Source: an uncultured Clostridium sp.
GTDB taxonomy: Bacteria > Bacillota > Clostridia > Lachnospirales > Lachnospiraceae
Assembly (NCBI GenBank): GCA_947644195.1
Contig: CANRZB010000040.1
Location: forward strand, 1-37,494
Length of the DNA stretch: 37,494 nt
Reading direction: 5' to 3'
Notes under the pieces: generated by a model
The model's database searches: none
Told to the model about the DNA's origin: nothing
Seen by the model: the letters and a program-made list of their open reading frames with translations, nothing else
Shown: positions 6,916 to 15,289 of the stretch, piece after piece
How the letters are laid out: each line of letters starts with the position of its first letter
How positions within the stretch are numbered: position 1 is the first letter of the stretch
Translations under genes and position numbers: made by a program

Positions 6916-9420
6916 TCAGTCTCGTTTTTCATAGGTCTGTCCAAAGATATCTTTTTGAATAATATAGATATCCTGTAAGTCATCTTCTCTCACTGCCAGA
7001 TAGTCCCCCGGACGTCCAATAAAATAATCCTGGCTATAGTTGACCGGAAAAACCTTTGTCCTCCTATCCAATGGGCAGGCATAGATCCCTAGTTGATTCT
7101 TGGGATAGCATAGATGGGCAATTTCATCTATACTAATATACTCTTCTTCCGGCAAAGTTTCTATCGTGGGAATAAAATCCAGCATCTGGTCCAGAATATT
7201 TAGACTTTCTTCCGTTGCTTCATATGTTTTATGAAATTTCTCTGCCTTGATATCATATACTTCCCCACGACATCCAATCATAATATAGATATTTTCAGAG
7301 GCGGTAATCGTCATTCCCGATTCATTTTCTAACGACTTGACAAAAAATTTCTTTCCTGCCGGAACGGCATCCGTAGAACGCACATAAGCCCAGGGAATTT
7401 TAATTTTCTGATACTGCTCCATCTGATCCAGGGCATCTTTGTGTTTTCGAATATATTCTGCCGCATAAATACAGGCGCAATCCGAAAAATAGTCCTGACA
7501 CCTCTGTAGAATATAATCGGTGCTCTGCTGCATATTCTGATCTGCCATCTGCACCCGCAAAATCGCTAGAGACATTCGCCCGCCCGCAATGCTGGCATCT
7601 CCTTTGATCAGACTGTACTCCGGAAGAATAAAATCCAAAAATTCCAACGCACGGATCTCCCTGGTATTGCTAAAGAAATTCAGAATCATTTCATCCGATG
7701 ATTCATATACCGTCAACACAAAAGGATAACCCGTATTTTTATGTAAATTCATAGAGATCAATTCAATCAGAGGCAGATTTTCCGTCAACCACAGAATCAT
7801 ACATTTATTTTTCTGATCCCGGAAACATTGTCCGGTAAATGGGATCGATACCGTAAACTCTGCCGGCGTAAAACCATACTTTTCAACTTTTATTATCTCG
7901 CTCAACCTAATATCCTCCCGTAAATCAGACACTTTTTTTGCAAATTCAGAAAAACTCTGGTTAATATGAGTAAAATGCAGGGTAAGAAAATGCTCCCCCT
8001 TTTCCATTATTTTGGCGTAAACATTGGTAAACAGTGCACACCCACTTTCCTGTGCCGCAAAAATCTCCACATCCTGATATTCCTGTAACTCCGTTATCTT
8101 TTCTGCATCCACTGATACTTTGGCCCGTTTGGGAGAAAAATGCGTCAGTTTAGCCATAATGGGATGTTCTGTAATCATTTTTCCAGCCAGAGGATATAGA
8201 TTAAAGATAATGGATGACTTTACAGGAACTAATTTATTGAATTCCACATTTTCCAAATGACATTGATAATTTCCGTCGATCCCGGTTACCTCACAGATCC
8301 GTATCGGTTTTTTGATTCCTTTGGTAATGATATTTCGATGATTATGGGTTTCCAGCGGGCAGTCAATAAATTGCAGGGTATGATGAGAAACCAAAATTTG
8401 CCCACCTACCGTATAGCTTTCGATACGGGAACATTCATTTACCGCATGTCCAATCACATTATAACGCATCATTTTCTGGGACCCAATATTCCCAACAAAC
8501 ATTTCTCCCCGATGAATCCCTATCCCCATTTCCAACTGGGGATATCCCTTAGAACGGTTATATTCATTTACATCTCCCATGCGGTTCTGCATAGTGATCG
8601 CAGCTGCAATGGCGTCCGCTGTCTGGGTTTCCGTATCTAGCGGCGCCCCAAAGACTGCTAGAATCGCATCGCCCAAATATTCCAGCACCATCCCCTGGTA
8701 TTTATTAATGACATGAAGCATTTTCCCAAAAAAGAAATTTAACATATCCGATACAATGTCAGGCTCCAATTGTTCCGATAGAGAGGTAAATCCCCTTAAA
8801 TCAGCCATCAAAACCGTTAATTCCCGCTTCTTACCGCCAATAGCAGCATCTTCCGGATGTTCCAAAATTAGATTTAATAGTTTATCCGAGAAATACTGTC
8901 CAAAAATCCGACGCAACAGTTCATTGCGGGACTGCAACTGTGCATTCAAATGTAAAATCTCCTGGGCAGCCTGCAAATCTACCGCCTGCTCCTGTAATTT
9001 CTTTTCATAGTTTTTGGTTACTTCGTATTGCCATGCAATACGCTCCATGCGTAGAATATTTGACTCTGAAAACGGCTTAGAAAGAATAATAATCGCTCCC
9101 AGGGAATAGCAATATTCATCCAATTCCTCCGATCTTTCAGACATCATAAAAGCAATAGGAACCCCTGCCAGTCCCTGCTGCGCCTTCAGATAAGAAAGGG
9201 TCTGAAAATCCTGTATTCTCTCACTCTCATAATCCAGAATCAGCAGGGCGGGTGTTGTAATGCGGGAAGGGTTCTGACGAAACCGTTCCTCCACCGTTTT
9301 ACATACAGCATCAAAAGAAAGCATGCACAAAGTCCGCATACTGCCGTTTGCATTGATACGCCGCTGCGCTTCAATTATTTCCGCCTTGTTACTGCCGATA
9401 ACCCATATGACTTTTTCCAT
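6916..9420 (-). CDS. Receiver-class III nucleotide cyclase with long C-terminal extension
   Basis: 834 residues. Residues 1-130 are receiver-like (Asp63 in LILDYE, Lys115 in LSKPF). A coiled coil (about 135-175) links to a class III cyclase domain (about 195-380). Metal aspartates Asp207 (MADLRGF) and Asp251 (YLGDAI) and the transition-state pair Asn328/Arg332 (VNECSR) are all present, so catalysis is plausible. The base-selecting positions are Glu247 and Asn321 rather than the usual Lys and Asp/Thr of adenylyl cyclases. Residues 385-510 resemble the beta-rich module that often follows bacterial cyclases. The last 260 residues are unrecognised except for a PGDYLAV...IFGQTYE tail like that of small PGD-type domains. 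It starts 6 bases after the TIR gene; AAAGGA precedes the ATG. The product could be cAMP, cGMP or another cyclic nucleotide. Confidence 0.85.
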   Translation of the reverse strand: MEKVIWVIGSNKAEIIEAQRRINANGSMRTLCMLSFDAVCKTVEERFRQNPSRITTPALLILDYESERIQDFQTLSYLKAQQGLAGVPIAFMMSERSEELDEYCYSLGAIIILSKPFSESNILRMERIAWQYEVTKNYEKKLQEQAVDLQAAQEILHLNAQLQSRNELLRRIFGQYFSDKLLNLILEHPEDAAIGGKKRELTVLMADLRGFTSLSEQLEPDIVSDMLNFFFGKMLHVINKYQGMVLEYLGDAILAVFGAPLDTETQTADAIAAAITMQNRMGDVNEYNRSKGYPQLEMGIGIHRGEMFVGNIGSQKMMRYNVIGHAVNECSRIESYTVGGQILVSHHTLQFIDCPLETHNHRNIITKGIKKPIRICEVTGIDGNYQCHLENVEFNKLVPVKSSIIFNLYPLAGKMITEHPIMAKLTHFSPKRAKVSVDAEKITELQEYQDVEIFAAQESGCALFTNVYAKIMEKGEHFLTLHFTHINQSFSEFAKKVSDLREDIRLSEIIKVEKYGFTPAEFTVSIPFTGQCFRDQKNKCMILWLTENLPLIELISMNLHKNTGYPFVLTVYESSDEMILNFFSNTREIRALEFLDFILPEYSLIKGDASIAGGRMSLAILRVQMADQNMQQSTDYILQRCQDYFSDCACIYAAEYIRKHKDALDQMEQYQKIKIPWAYVRSTDAVPAGKKFFVKSLENESGMTITASENIYIMIGCRGEVYDIKAEKFHKTYEATEESLNILDQMLDFIPTIETLPEEEYISIDEIAHLCYPKNQLGIYACPLDRRTKVFPVNYSQDYFIGRPGDYLAVREDDLQDIYIIQKDIFGQTYEKRD

Positions 9421-9426
9421 GGTAAC

Positions 9427-10365
9427 TCAATTCCTTTTTCCTGTACGCCAAACTCCACTGGAAGTTCGCCTGGTAATTCCTGTTGGCTCTTTGCGTTTGC
9501 ATAATTCACATAGATAACCGGTACGGATAGGAGAACCACACCGTTCACAGGAAATCCGAAAATTACACAGTTTTGGAATTTCCAAATATTCCTCCCGCAA
9601 AAAATATTCTATATTCTTTAACGGGACCCCTGTATCTGCTTCAATCGTTAATGCTGGGGTAGCACCAGCCTTGTCCAAATAGTTTCGTATCGTTTTAAAG
9701 TCATCATAGGTCTCCTTACCACATTCGACACACTGATAAACTCCGCTGGAAATCTTCTTTAATCCCTTGCCACAATATCTACAGCGGTAGGGAATACGGT
9801 TCATGGTTAGCGTCGCACGCGATCCCCGATAAGGATCAAAGCGGGGAGATCCCTTTTTCGCCTGCTCCGGTACTTCTGCAGGTTGATCCTGCGTATTGGT
9901 AGGTTTTTTCTGTTTTTCTATGTTTTTTGCCGATGATTGAGTAACGTCTGTCTCCGTTTGTTCAGGCAATAGATATTCCAGTCGTTTTTGTAAAGCCTGA
10001 AATGCCGCTGCCGCATCATTGTGATAGAAAATCGCCTGCACATTATTCAAGTAAAAATAAAACATGTCATTCATTGGTTCATCATCAATTTTCAACGGCA
10101 GTATCGTCCTGCGATAATGAATGGCAGTATCAATCTCTTTCTCGACCCAGACAGAATCCTGGGATGCCTGTGAGACAATTAACAAAAAAATCTTGCAATC
10201 CCGAATTGCCTGTGGAATTTCTCTGGCATAGCTAGAACCAGCCGGTATCATTTCAGGGGCTTTCCAGTAAGAAATCTTCATTTGCTCCAACAAACGAATA
10301 ACCCTGTCAACCGTCTGAGAGTCCAGAGAACTATAACTAATAAAAACAGTTTTAGCCTTTGCCAT
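9427..10365 (-). CDS. TIR-domain protein with zinc ribbon-HTH-zinc ribbon C-terminus
   Basis: 312 residues. Residues 1-135 form a TIR domain (VFISYSSLD start; SVWVEKE with Glu77 four residues after Trp73, the position of the NADase glutamate in catalytic TIRs; TILPLKID strand). A charged low-complexity linker (136-190) follows. The C-terminus has CxxC pairs Cys195/198 and Cys212/215, a helix-turn-helix-like segment (about 222-262, ALTIEADTGVPLKNIEYFLRE) and a second set Cys273/276, Cys286/289. This half resembles the YvyF-type flagellar-operon proteins of Bacillota. No cyclic-nucleotide-binding, WD40 or STING domain is visible. AGGAGG overlaps the GGDEF gene stop; the gap is 12 bases upstream and 6 downstream. 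It may be an NAD-cleaving effector or a scaffold. Confidence 0.83.
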   Translation of the reverse strand: MAKAKTVFISYSSLDSQTVDRVIRLLEQMKISYWKAPEMIPAGSSYAREIPQAIRDCKIFLLIVSQASQDSVWVEKEIDTAIHYRRTILPLKIDDEPMNDMFYFYLNNVQAIFYHNDAAAAFQALQKRLEYLLPEQTETDVTQSSAKNIEKQKKPTNTQDQPAEVPEQAKKGSPRFDPYRGSRATLTMNRIPYRCRYCGKGLKKISSGVYQCVECGKETYDDFKTIRNYLDKAGATPALTIEADTGVPLKNIEYFLREEYLEIPKLCNFRISCERCGSPIRTGYLCELCKRKEPTGITRRTSSGVWRTGKRN

Positions 10366-10377
10366 ACCCTTTGCCTC

Positions 10378-11550
10378 CTACTGACTAACCACTCGATTAC
10401 GACCCGAAGTTTTCGCTTGGTATAACCTATCATCAACCTGTCCTATATTAACGGCAGCTGTTTTTTCGCTGTCCCATTGCTTTACCCCAAAGGACATGGT
10501 AATATGGATATCCTGCTTGTCAAACGTACAAACGGACTTCTCGATCTTCTGTCTGATCTTTTCTGCATGGTCTGCTGCCTGTTCCAAATTCATATTCTCT
10601 AAAAGTAACACAAATTCCTCTCCACCCCAACGAACCGCATGGCATTGTGGCGGAAGCGTATTCCGAAGAGTATCCGCCACATGGACTAACACAGCATCTC
10701 CGGCATTATGTCCATACGTGTCGTTCACTTTCTTGAAAAAATCAATGTCACACATAATCAGTGATACCGAAGACATACTGTCTCCCACCTCTTCCTGCTC
10801 AAAATGCTCCCAACAGTAATCAAAAAATCCCCGTCTGTTCTGCAGCCCGGTCAAAGCATCCATGTGACTTTCCGTGTATAGGATATGGGACTCCAATGCT
10901 TTACCACAATACACTGCTGCCAAAGTCAGGCGTAAGAGATCCCTGTCGTCAAAGTTACCAGCATTTCCCTCCTCATCAATCTTATTCAAAGCCTGATAAG
11001 CGCCGATTACCCTACCCTTAGAATCTGTTACCGGCATACACAGCATGGATTGCACAGGATAGTTCGCCATTTCACTGGTATTCACATCAAAACGGGGATC
11101 GTTTTTCGGATCATTTAATAAAATAGTTTCGTTACCACTGATGGAAGCTCCTACAATACCACTGCCTTCTGGTACGGTAATCCGGTCACTGCCTAAAGCA
11201 GCAATGGTCCAATATTGCTTCCTCTGGGTATCCCAATACCAAAAAGACGCCCGATCTGCATTCACTAAAGTCTGTCCCAGTTCTGTCAATAGACGGATCA
11301 TGTTGTAGAAATCCTTCTCCCCAGCTAATTGATTCATATAGTAAAATATTTTCTGTAACAAATCTTCTGCAGCTGTTATTTTTTTCATCTCCATAGTAAT
11401 CTCCAATCTGATATCATTCACTAACGTTTGTCCCAGTTCTGTCAATAGATGGATCGTGTTATCGTGTTCTTTCTCTGCAACTAATTGTTCCATATAATTA
11501 AATAATTTCTGTAACAAGTCTTCTGCAGTTGTTAATTTTTTCATCTCCAT
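10378..11550 (-). CDS. GAF-GGDEF diguanylate cyclase with duplicated N-terminal segment
   Basis: 390 residues. Residues 1-52 and 53-104 are tandem copies of one helical segment (both begin MEMKK and run to LTELGQTLVN). A GAF-like domain (about 85-220) is followed by a GGDEF domain (about 228-390) with GGEEF at 309-313 and metal-site CDIDFFKKVND near 267-277, so an active diguanylate cyclase is expected. The RxxD inhibitory site before GGEEF is missing (PPQC), so product inhibition through that site is not expected. An internal ATG at 11394 with its own GGAG site could give a 338-residue form. It is the second gene of the operon, 24 bases after the TIM-barrel gene. Confidence 0.87.
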   Translation of the reverse strand: MEMKKLTTAEDLLQKLFNYMEQLVAEKEHDNTIHLLTELGQTLVNDIRLEITMEMKKITAAEDLLQKIFYYMNQLAGEKDFYNMIRLLTELGQTLVNADRASFWYWDTQRKQYWTIAALGSDRITVPEGSGIVGASISGNETILLNDPKNDPRFDVNTSEMANYPVQSMLCMPVTDSKGRVIGAYQALNKIDEEGNAGNFDDRDLLRLTLAAVYCGKALESHILYTESHMDALTGLQNRRGFFDYCWEHFEQEEVGDSMSSVSLIMCDIDFFKKVNDTYGHNAGDAVLVHVADTLRNTLPPQCHAVRWGGEEFVLLLENMNLEQAADHAEKIRQKIEKSVCTFDKQDIHITMSFGVKQWDSEKTAAVNIGQVDDRLYQAKTSGRNRVVSQ

Positions 11551-11557
11551 AGTAATC
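11260..11557 (-). repeat. 156-bp tandem duplication at the 5' end of the GGDEF gene
   Basis: 11416-11557 and 11260-11401 align without gaps at a period of 156 bases and differ at only about 20 to 25 positions by eye. The block CATCTCCATAGTAATC ends at both 11401 and 11557. The repeated unit includes bases just upstream of the start codon, so the duplication captured the translation start region. Confidence 0.85.
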
Positions 11558-11574
11558 CCCCATACGATATATTT

Positions 11575-12342
11575 CTATAGTAATTGTTTTAAGTATTGCA
11601 GCGAACGGATCTGCTGCTCCGGCTGCTCCGTTTCGATTAAAGTGCTACAGGAAGAAAAATACTTCCGATAATAACATGCGAACTGCTTCCAGTCGATCTC
11701 TCCGTCCCCTACCGCCAGATGCAGATCCCGCTTGAGATCGTTATCATTAATATGTAAATGCCTGACATATTGCGCCAAAGAATCCACCCACACCTCCATT
11801 GCTGTACCGGAAATGACAGCATGGGCATAATCCAGACAAATACCAAATCCCGGGTATGGCTCCAGTTTTTTTGCAATCCTTGCCAATAAATTGGGATTTG
11901 CATCAAACATATTTTCCAAATAGATCTCTATTCCAGGATAATTCTCTAACAGCCGAGCAACATAGTCAGAAACCATCTCCACAACTCGGCAGTCATAGTA
12001 ATCCCCCGATAGTATCGGATTCGAATTGGTATGAAAGATAACTCCTTTCACACCCGCCCTCTTTGCAATGTCCATACTCTGTGCCATGCGCAATTCAGAG
12101 ATACGGCGTATCTGAGGATCTTCACTAAACAACACCACATCCAAAAAAGCTCCATGCATCGTACTGCCTGGCGGCAACCCGACACAACCATACTGGTCTA
12201 ACAGCTCCTGCTGCCGGCAGGAATCCTCCAGAACAGAAGGGACATAGAAATCATTCAGCTCAAACCCCAGATGGTACTCGTCTGCAATTTTCCTATATTC
12301 CTGTATCCGTTCCACTTTAGATACAATTAAAAAATTACCCAT
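11575..12342 (-). CDS. Sugar phosphate isomerase/epimerase-like TIM barrel (AP endonuclease 2 family)
   Basis: 255 residues. The fold pattern is that of xylose-isomerase-like TIM barrels, with the metal-ligand series Glu (IYLENM), Asp/His (ICLDYAHA), His (HLHINDND) and Glu (TLIETEQ). Such proteins isomerise or epimerise sugars or polyols, or cut abasic DNA; the length and loops fit the sugar enzymes better, and the substrate is unknown. The frame can be extended to a TTG at 12417, but ATG 12342 is preferred because GGGAGGA lies 9 bases upstream and the first beta strand starts there. It is the first gene of the operon leading into GGDEF-TIR-cyclase. Confidence 0.75.
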   Translation of the reverse strand: MGNFLIVSKVERIQEYRKIADEYHLGFELNDFYVPSVLEDSCRQQELLDQYGCVGLPPGSTMHGAFLDVVLFSEDPQIRRISELRMAQSMDIAKRAGVKGVIFHTNSNPILSGDYYDCRVVEMVSDYVARLLENYPGIEIYLENMFDANPNLLARIAKKLEPYPGFGICLDYAHAVISGTAMEVWVDSLAQYVRHLHINDNDLKRDLHLAVGDGEIDWKQFACYYRKYFSSCSTLIETEQPEQQIRSLQYLKQLL

Positions 12343-12388
12343 CCACTGGTATCCTCCCACTGTAAAATAATTGCAAACATTTTTAAAT

Positions 12389-12417
12389 AGTGTAACATGA
12401 TTTCCAAGGAATTCCAA
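12389..12417 (-). promoter_or_regulatory. Promoter of the TIM barrel-GGDEF-TIR-cyclase operon
   Basis: On the minus strand TTGGAA (12412-12417), 17 bases, then TACACT (12389-12394) preceded by TG at the extended -10 position. Two direct TTCCAAG copies (12402-12408 and 12412-12418, plus strand) flank a GGAATTCC palindrome and overlap the -35 region, a possible regulator site. Confidence 0.5.
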
Positions 12418-12431
12418 GAGAAATCCCTAAT

Positions 12432-12480
12432 AAAAAATCCCCCCGTATCAGACTGCTATTCTGTCCAATAAAAGGGGGTT
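12432..12480 (-). terminator. Terminator after tsaD
   Basis: On the minus strand CCCCC (12474-12478) pairs with GGGGGG (12439-12444), enclosing a second 7-base stem ATTGGAC/GTCTGAT with wobbles, followed by a T6 tail (12432-12437). It separates tsaD from the signalling operon downstream. Confidence 0.78.
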
Positions 12481-12510
12481 CCTTCCTTTTGTTCCTTATA
12501 TTTTATCCTG

Positions 12511-13542
12511 TCAATTCTGAACCCGTTCTCCGATTTTCAAATTTGGCACAGCATTCAAATCCAACCCGCTGCGGGTTCCCGCCATATACTCATAATATCC
12601 CTGTACGGCAATCATTGCTGCATTATCTGTGCAATAGATTGGAGAGGGATAAAGCAACTCCAGACCAGCCGCATCACATCCCTTTTGCATCTCCGTGCGT
12701 AATGCTGAATTAGAAGCAACGCCACCAGCTACTGCAATACGGCTTTCCCCCAACTGCCTGGCGGCTGCCACTGCCCGCTCCACTAACACATCAACCACTG
12801 CCTGTTGAAAAGATGCCGCAACGTCAGCACGATTCACTTCCGTTCCTTTCATCTCACAAACATTTAGATAATTCAGTACAGCAGATTTCACACCGGAAAA
12901 ACTAAAATCAAAGGCAGATCCCTCTATTTTAGCACGAGGAAATTCGATAGCATGAGGATTTCCTTCTCTGGCAAGCTTATCAATCTTGGGCCCTCCCGGA
13001 TAACCTAATCCAATGGCACGCGCCACTTTATCAAAAGCTTCGCCTGCTGCATCGTCATGAGTACGCCCAATGATCTCAAAGTGATTATAATCCTGTACCT
13101 GCACCAGATGCGTATGTCCCCCGGACACTACCAGACATAGAAATGGCGGCTCCAAATCCGGATGTTCAATATAATTGGCAGCAATATGCCCTTCAATATG
13201 GTGCACTCCCACCAGAGGTTTCCCCGCAGCATAGGCTATCGCTTTTGCTTCACCGACCCCCACCAATAGCGCTCCCACCAAACCGGGGCCATAGGTAACG
13301 CTGACAGCGTCTATTTGCTCTAACGTAAGTTCTGCCGTTTGCAGTGCCTCCGTAATAACCTGATTTATTTTTTCAATATGTTTCCGTGATGCAATTTCCG
13401 GCACTACCCCTCCGTACATGGTATGAATGGCAATTTGAGAAGAAATTACATTCGATAACACTTCTCTGCCGTTTCGTACCACGGCTGCCGCCGTCTCATC
13501 ACAGGAACTCTCTATTCCCAGCACCAATACATCCTGCTTCAT
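12511..13542 (-). CDS. tsaD: tRNA N6-adenosine threonylcarbamoyltransferase TsaD
   Basis: 343 residues, the usual length. TsaD transfers the threonylcarbamoyl group to A37 of ANN-decoding tRNAs, working with TsaB and TsaE. Recognised from [14 protein letters not shown] at the N-terminus, the HHIEGH metal motif, VSGGHTHL and the VAGGVASNS nucleotide-binding loop. ATG 13542 lies 3 bases after the stop of the upstream gene, with AGGAGA inside that gene's last codons. Its partners tsaB and tsaE are in a separate minus-strand cluster 3 kb upstream (16107-17279). Confidence 0.96.
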   Translation of the reverse strand: MKQDVLVLGIESSCDETAAAVVRNGREVLSNVISSQIAIHTMYGGVVPEIASRKHIEKINQVITEALQTAELTLEQIDAVSVTYGPGLVGALLVGVGEAKAIAYAAGKPLVGVHHIEGHIAANYIEHPDLEPPFLCLVVSGGHTHLVQVQDYNHFEIIGRTHDDAAGEAFDKVARAIGLGYPGGPKIDKLAREGNPHAIEFPRAKIEGSAFDFSFSGVKSAVLNYLNVCEMKGTEVNRADVAASFQQAVVDVLVERAVAAARQLGESRIAVAGGVASNSALRTEMQKGCDAAGLELLYPSPIYCTDNAAMIAVQGYYEYMAGTRSGLDLNAVPNLKIGERVQN

Positions 13543-13545
13543 GAA

Positions 13546-14163
13546 TTATTTATCTCCTAAATATGCTATATCATTGGCATCTTTTGTCTGTTTCCAACCC
13601 AAAATACGCCATTTCCCATCCTGGTCTTTCCTGCAGACAAATTTTTCATAGACCTGGCTGCGTTTGGATTTTTCTTTCGTCAGAACGCCTGACATTACCG
13701 TAGCACCCTCTTTTCCATCTAAATCTGCATATGGTACCGTAGAATTCGGCTGCACAACATAGGTGGAAATCGTCCGCTTCTTTTTTTTATATTCCTTCTG
13801 CTCTTTTTGCACTTGTTTCAGCATTTCCTCCCAGGAATTCCCTTCCCCTTCCAAAAGCTCTGTATCGTAAAACTTGCGAATTTGTTTTAACAGACCCTTG
13901 GTATTTTTTTCGTTGCCTGCCGCCTTATTATAAATGCATTTATTGTATCGCCAATAGAGTTTCACCACCTCGGCCGGTGTCTCCGGGTACGATGTATCCA
14001 AATCTTTCTCCAGAAGCTTCTGCACCTCTGACTCATCTGCGGCAGTGTTTCCCGATGATTCCAGCTTTCCCTCAGAGATTAAATAATACAACACGACAAC
14101 ACAAACTGCTGCAACAATAATTCCAACTAGTGAAAATACAATCTTTTTCGTCCCTTTTCCCAT
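13546..14163 (-). CDS. Membrane-anchored protein of unknown function
   Basis: 205 residues. An N-terminal membrane anchor (about 8-30) after a basic start (MGKGTKK) is followed by a short acidic linker and a lysine-rich extracytoplasmic domain. The C-terminal part (YEKFVCRKDQDGKWRILGW) has the look of a small NTF2-like or cystatin-like beta sheet. I do not recognise the family securely; similar proteins occur in Lachnospiraceae. GGAGGTGTGCC precedes ATG 14163, and tsaD starts 3 bases after its stop, so they are co-transcribed; no functional link to t6A is evident. Confidence 0.7.
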   Translation of the reverse strand: MGKGTKKIVFSLVGIIVAAVCVVVLYYLISEGKLESSGNTAADESEVQKLLEKDLDTSYPETPAEVVKLYWRYNKCIYNKAAGNEKNTKGLLKQIRKFYDTELLEGEGNSWEEMLKQVQKEQKEYKKKKRTISTYVVQPNSTVPYADLDGKEGATVMSGVLTKEKSKRSQVYEKFVCRKDQDGKWRILGWKQTKDANDIAYLGDK

Positions 14164-14197
14164 GGCACACCTCCATTTCTATGCCTGTCACACATCT

Positions 14198-14226
14198 ATT
14201 CCAGATTGATACCAGATCCCTGTCAA
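14198..14226 (-). promoter_or_regulatory. Promoter of the membrane protein-tsaD operon
   Basis: TTGACA (14221-14226) and TGGAAT (14198-14203) on the minus strand are 17 bases apart, about 35 bases upstream of ATG 14163. The -35 is consensus and the -10 is weak. Confidence 0.45.
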
Positions 14227-14282
14227 CCGACAGATCCGTACCATTTGTTCACTCTCGTATTCTATATTAATATCGGCATTGT

Positions 14283-15194
14283 TTATTCATCCCTAAACTC
14301 TAAAGTACAACTCATCCGGTCTTTTCCTGCCAGGGAATTCGGAAATATTTTTTTGGTCTCTTTCATATAATTTTCCGGATATAACAGCGACGGACTATAA
14401 TGCGTCAGCCACATTTCCTCCACCTGTGCTTCCGCAGCTATCTTCGCTGCCTCCGCAAACATCATATGTTTATTCTCAACCGCATTCTTCTGCTTCTCTT
14501 TTTCCCCATACATCCCTTCACAGATCAACAGATCTGCATTTTCAGCGTTATGTACCAACCGCTCCGTCGGCCTCGTATCCGTGCAGTAGACCAGTTTAAT
14601 TCCCCGTCTGGGCGGTCCCAGAACCAGATCCGGTGTAATGCATTTCCCCTCGATTTCTATAGTTTCCCCCTGCTGCAAACGTCCCCACAGTTGTACCGGA
14701 ATATTATGCTTCTGGGCAAGTTCCGGGAAAAATCTCCCGCCACGGGGCACAGAAATGGAATATCCATAGCAGGTCACATTATGATTCACACGGAACGCTT
14801 TCAGATGATATCCATTGATTTCCAGCGCTTCCTCCGGTTCAGAAAGTTCCATAAACCGCAGGGCAAAAGGAAGTCCCGGTGCAATGACACATAAGGAATT
14901 TACCACCTTTTCCAATCCCTTCGGCCCAATTAGCGTCACCGGTTCGGTTCGGTCAGAATTCCCCATCGACAATAATAGTCCCGGTAACCCACTGATATGA
15001 TCTCCATGATAGTGGGTAAAGCAAATCGTATCAATGGCATGGACGCTCCAACCTTTTTCGCGGATTGCTACCTGTGTCCCCTCACCGCAGTCAATTAAAA
15101 GACTACTTCCCTCCAGACGGGTCATCAAAGCAGTAAGCCACCTTCCAGGCAAAGGCATCATTCCACTCGTTCCCAGCAAACAAACATCCAGCAT
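14283..15194 (-). CDS. rnz: Ribonuclease Z
   Basis: 303 residues, a typical short-form RNase Z that cuts the 3' trailer from tRNA precursors lacking encoded CCA. The metallo-beta-lactamase zinc motif THYHGDHISGL, the upstream GTSGMMPLPGR segment, the HNVTCYGY histidine, CTDTRP and the final LTHYSPSL histidine are all in order. AAAGGAG lies 7 bases before ATG 15194. The gene upstream ends in its own terminator (15222-15253), so rnz has a separate start or relies on read-through. Confidence 0.95.
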   Translation of the reverse strand: MLDVCLLGTSGMMPLPGRWLTALMTRLEGSSLLIDCGEGTQVAIREKGWSVHAIDTICFTHYHGDHISGLPGLLLSMGNSDRTEPVTLIGPKGLEKVVNSLCVIAPGLPFALRFMELSEPEEALEINGYHLKAFRVNHNVTCYGYSISVPRGGRFFPELAQKHNIPVQLWGRLQQGETIEIEGKCITPDLVLGPPRRGIKLVYCTDTRPTERLVHNAENADLLICEGMYGEKEKQKNAVENKHMMFAEAAKIAAEAQVEEMWLTHYSPSLLYPENYMKETKKIFPNSLAGKDRMSCTLEFRDE

Positions 15195-15221
15195 ATGCCT
15201 GCTCCTTTCCTAAATTCAAAC

Positions 15222-15253
15222 AAAAAAATGACAGTGTCCCAAACAGACACTGC
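15222..15253 (-). terminator. Terminator between the zinc-ribbon gene and rnz
   Basis: On the minus strand CAGTGTC (15246-15252) and GACACTG (15232-15238) form a perfect 7-base stem with a 7-base loop, followed by TCA and seven T (15222-15228). Confidence 0.85.
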
Positions 15254-15289
15254 CGTATAGTATAGCATAATTCGGAAAACGGGTCAAAA

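Noticed and set aside
7850-8250. PilZ domain after the cyclase domain
   Set aside because: The beta-rich segment resembles a cyclase-linked module, but the RxxxR and (D/N)xSxxG c-di-GMP-binding motifs of PilZ are absent, so c-di-GMP binding is not claimed.
6916-10365. Calling the cyclase and TIR genes a Pycsar system
   Set aside because: The TIR protein has no visible cyclic-nucleotide-binding domain, the cyclase carries a receiver domain and a large extension, and a GGDEF gene is in the same operon. The similarity is only in gene types.
11709-11906. Numerous secondary frames of 60-170 codons opposite or within the listed genes
   Set aside because: They lie in alternative frames of strongly coding genes, lack ribosome binding sites and show no recognisable motifs.
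12343-12417. N-terminal extension of the TIM-barrel protein to a TTG start
   Set aside because: The extension contains the ribosome binding site of the ATG at 12342 and overlaps the predicted promoter.
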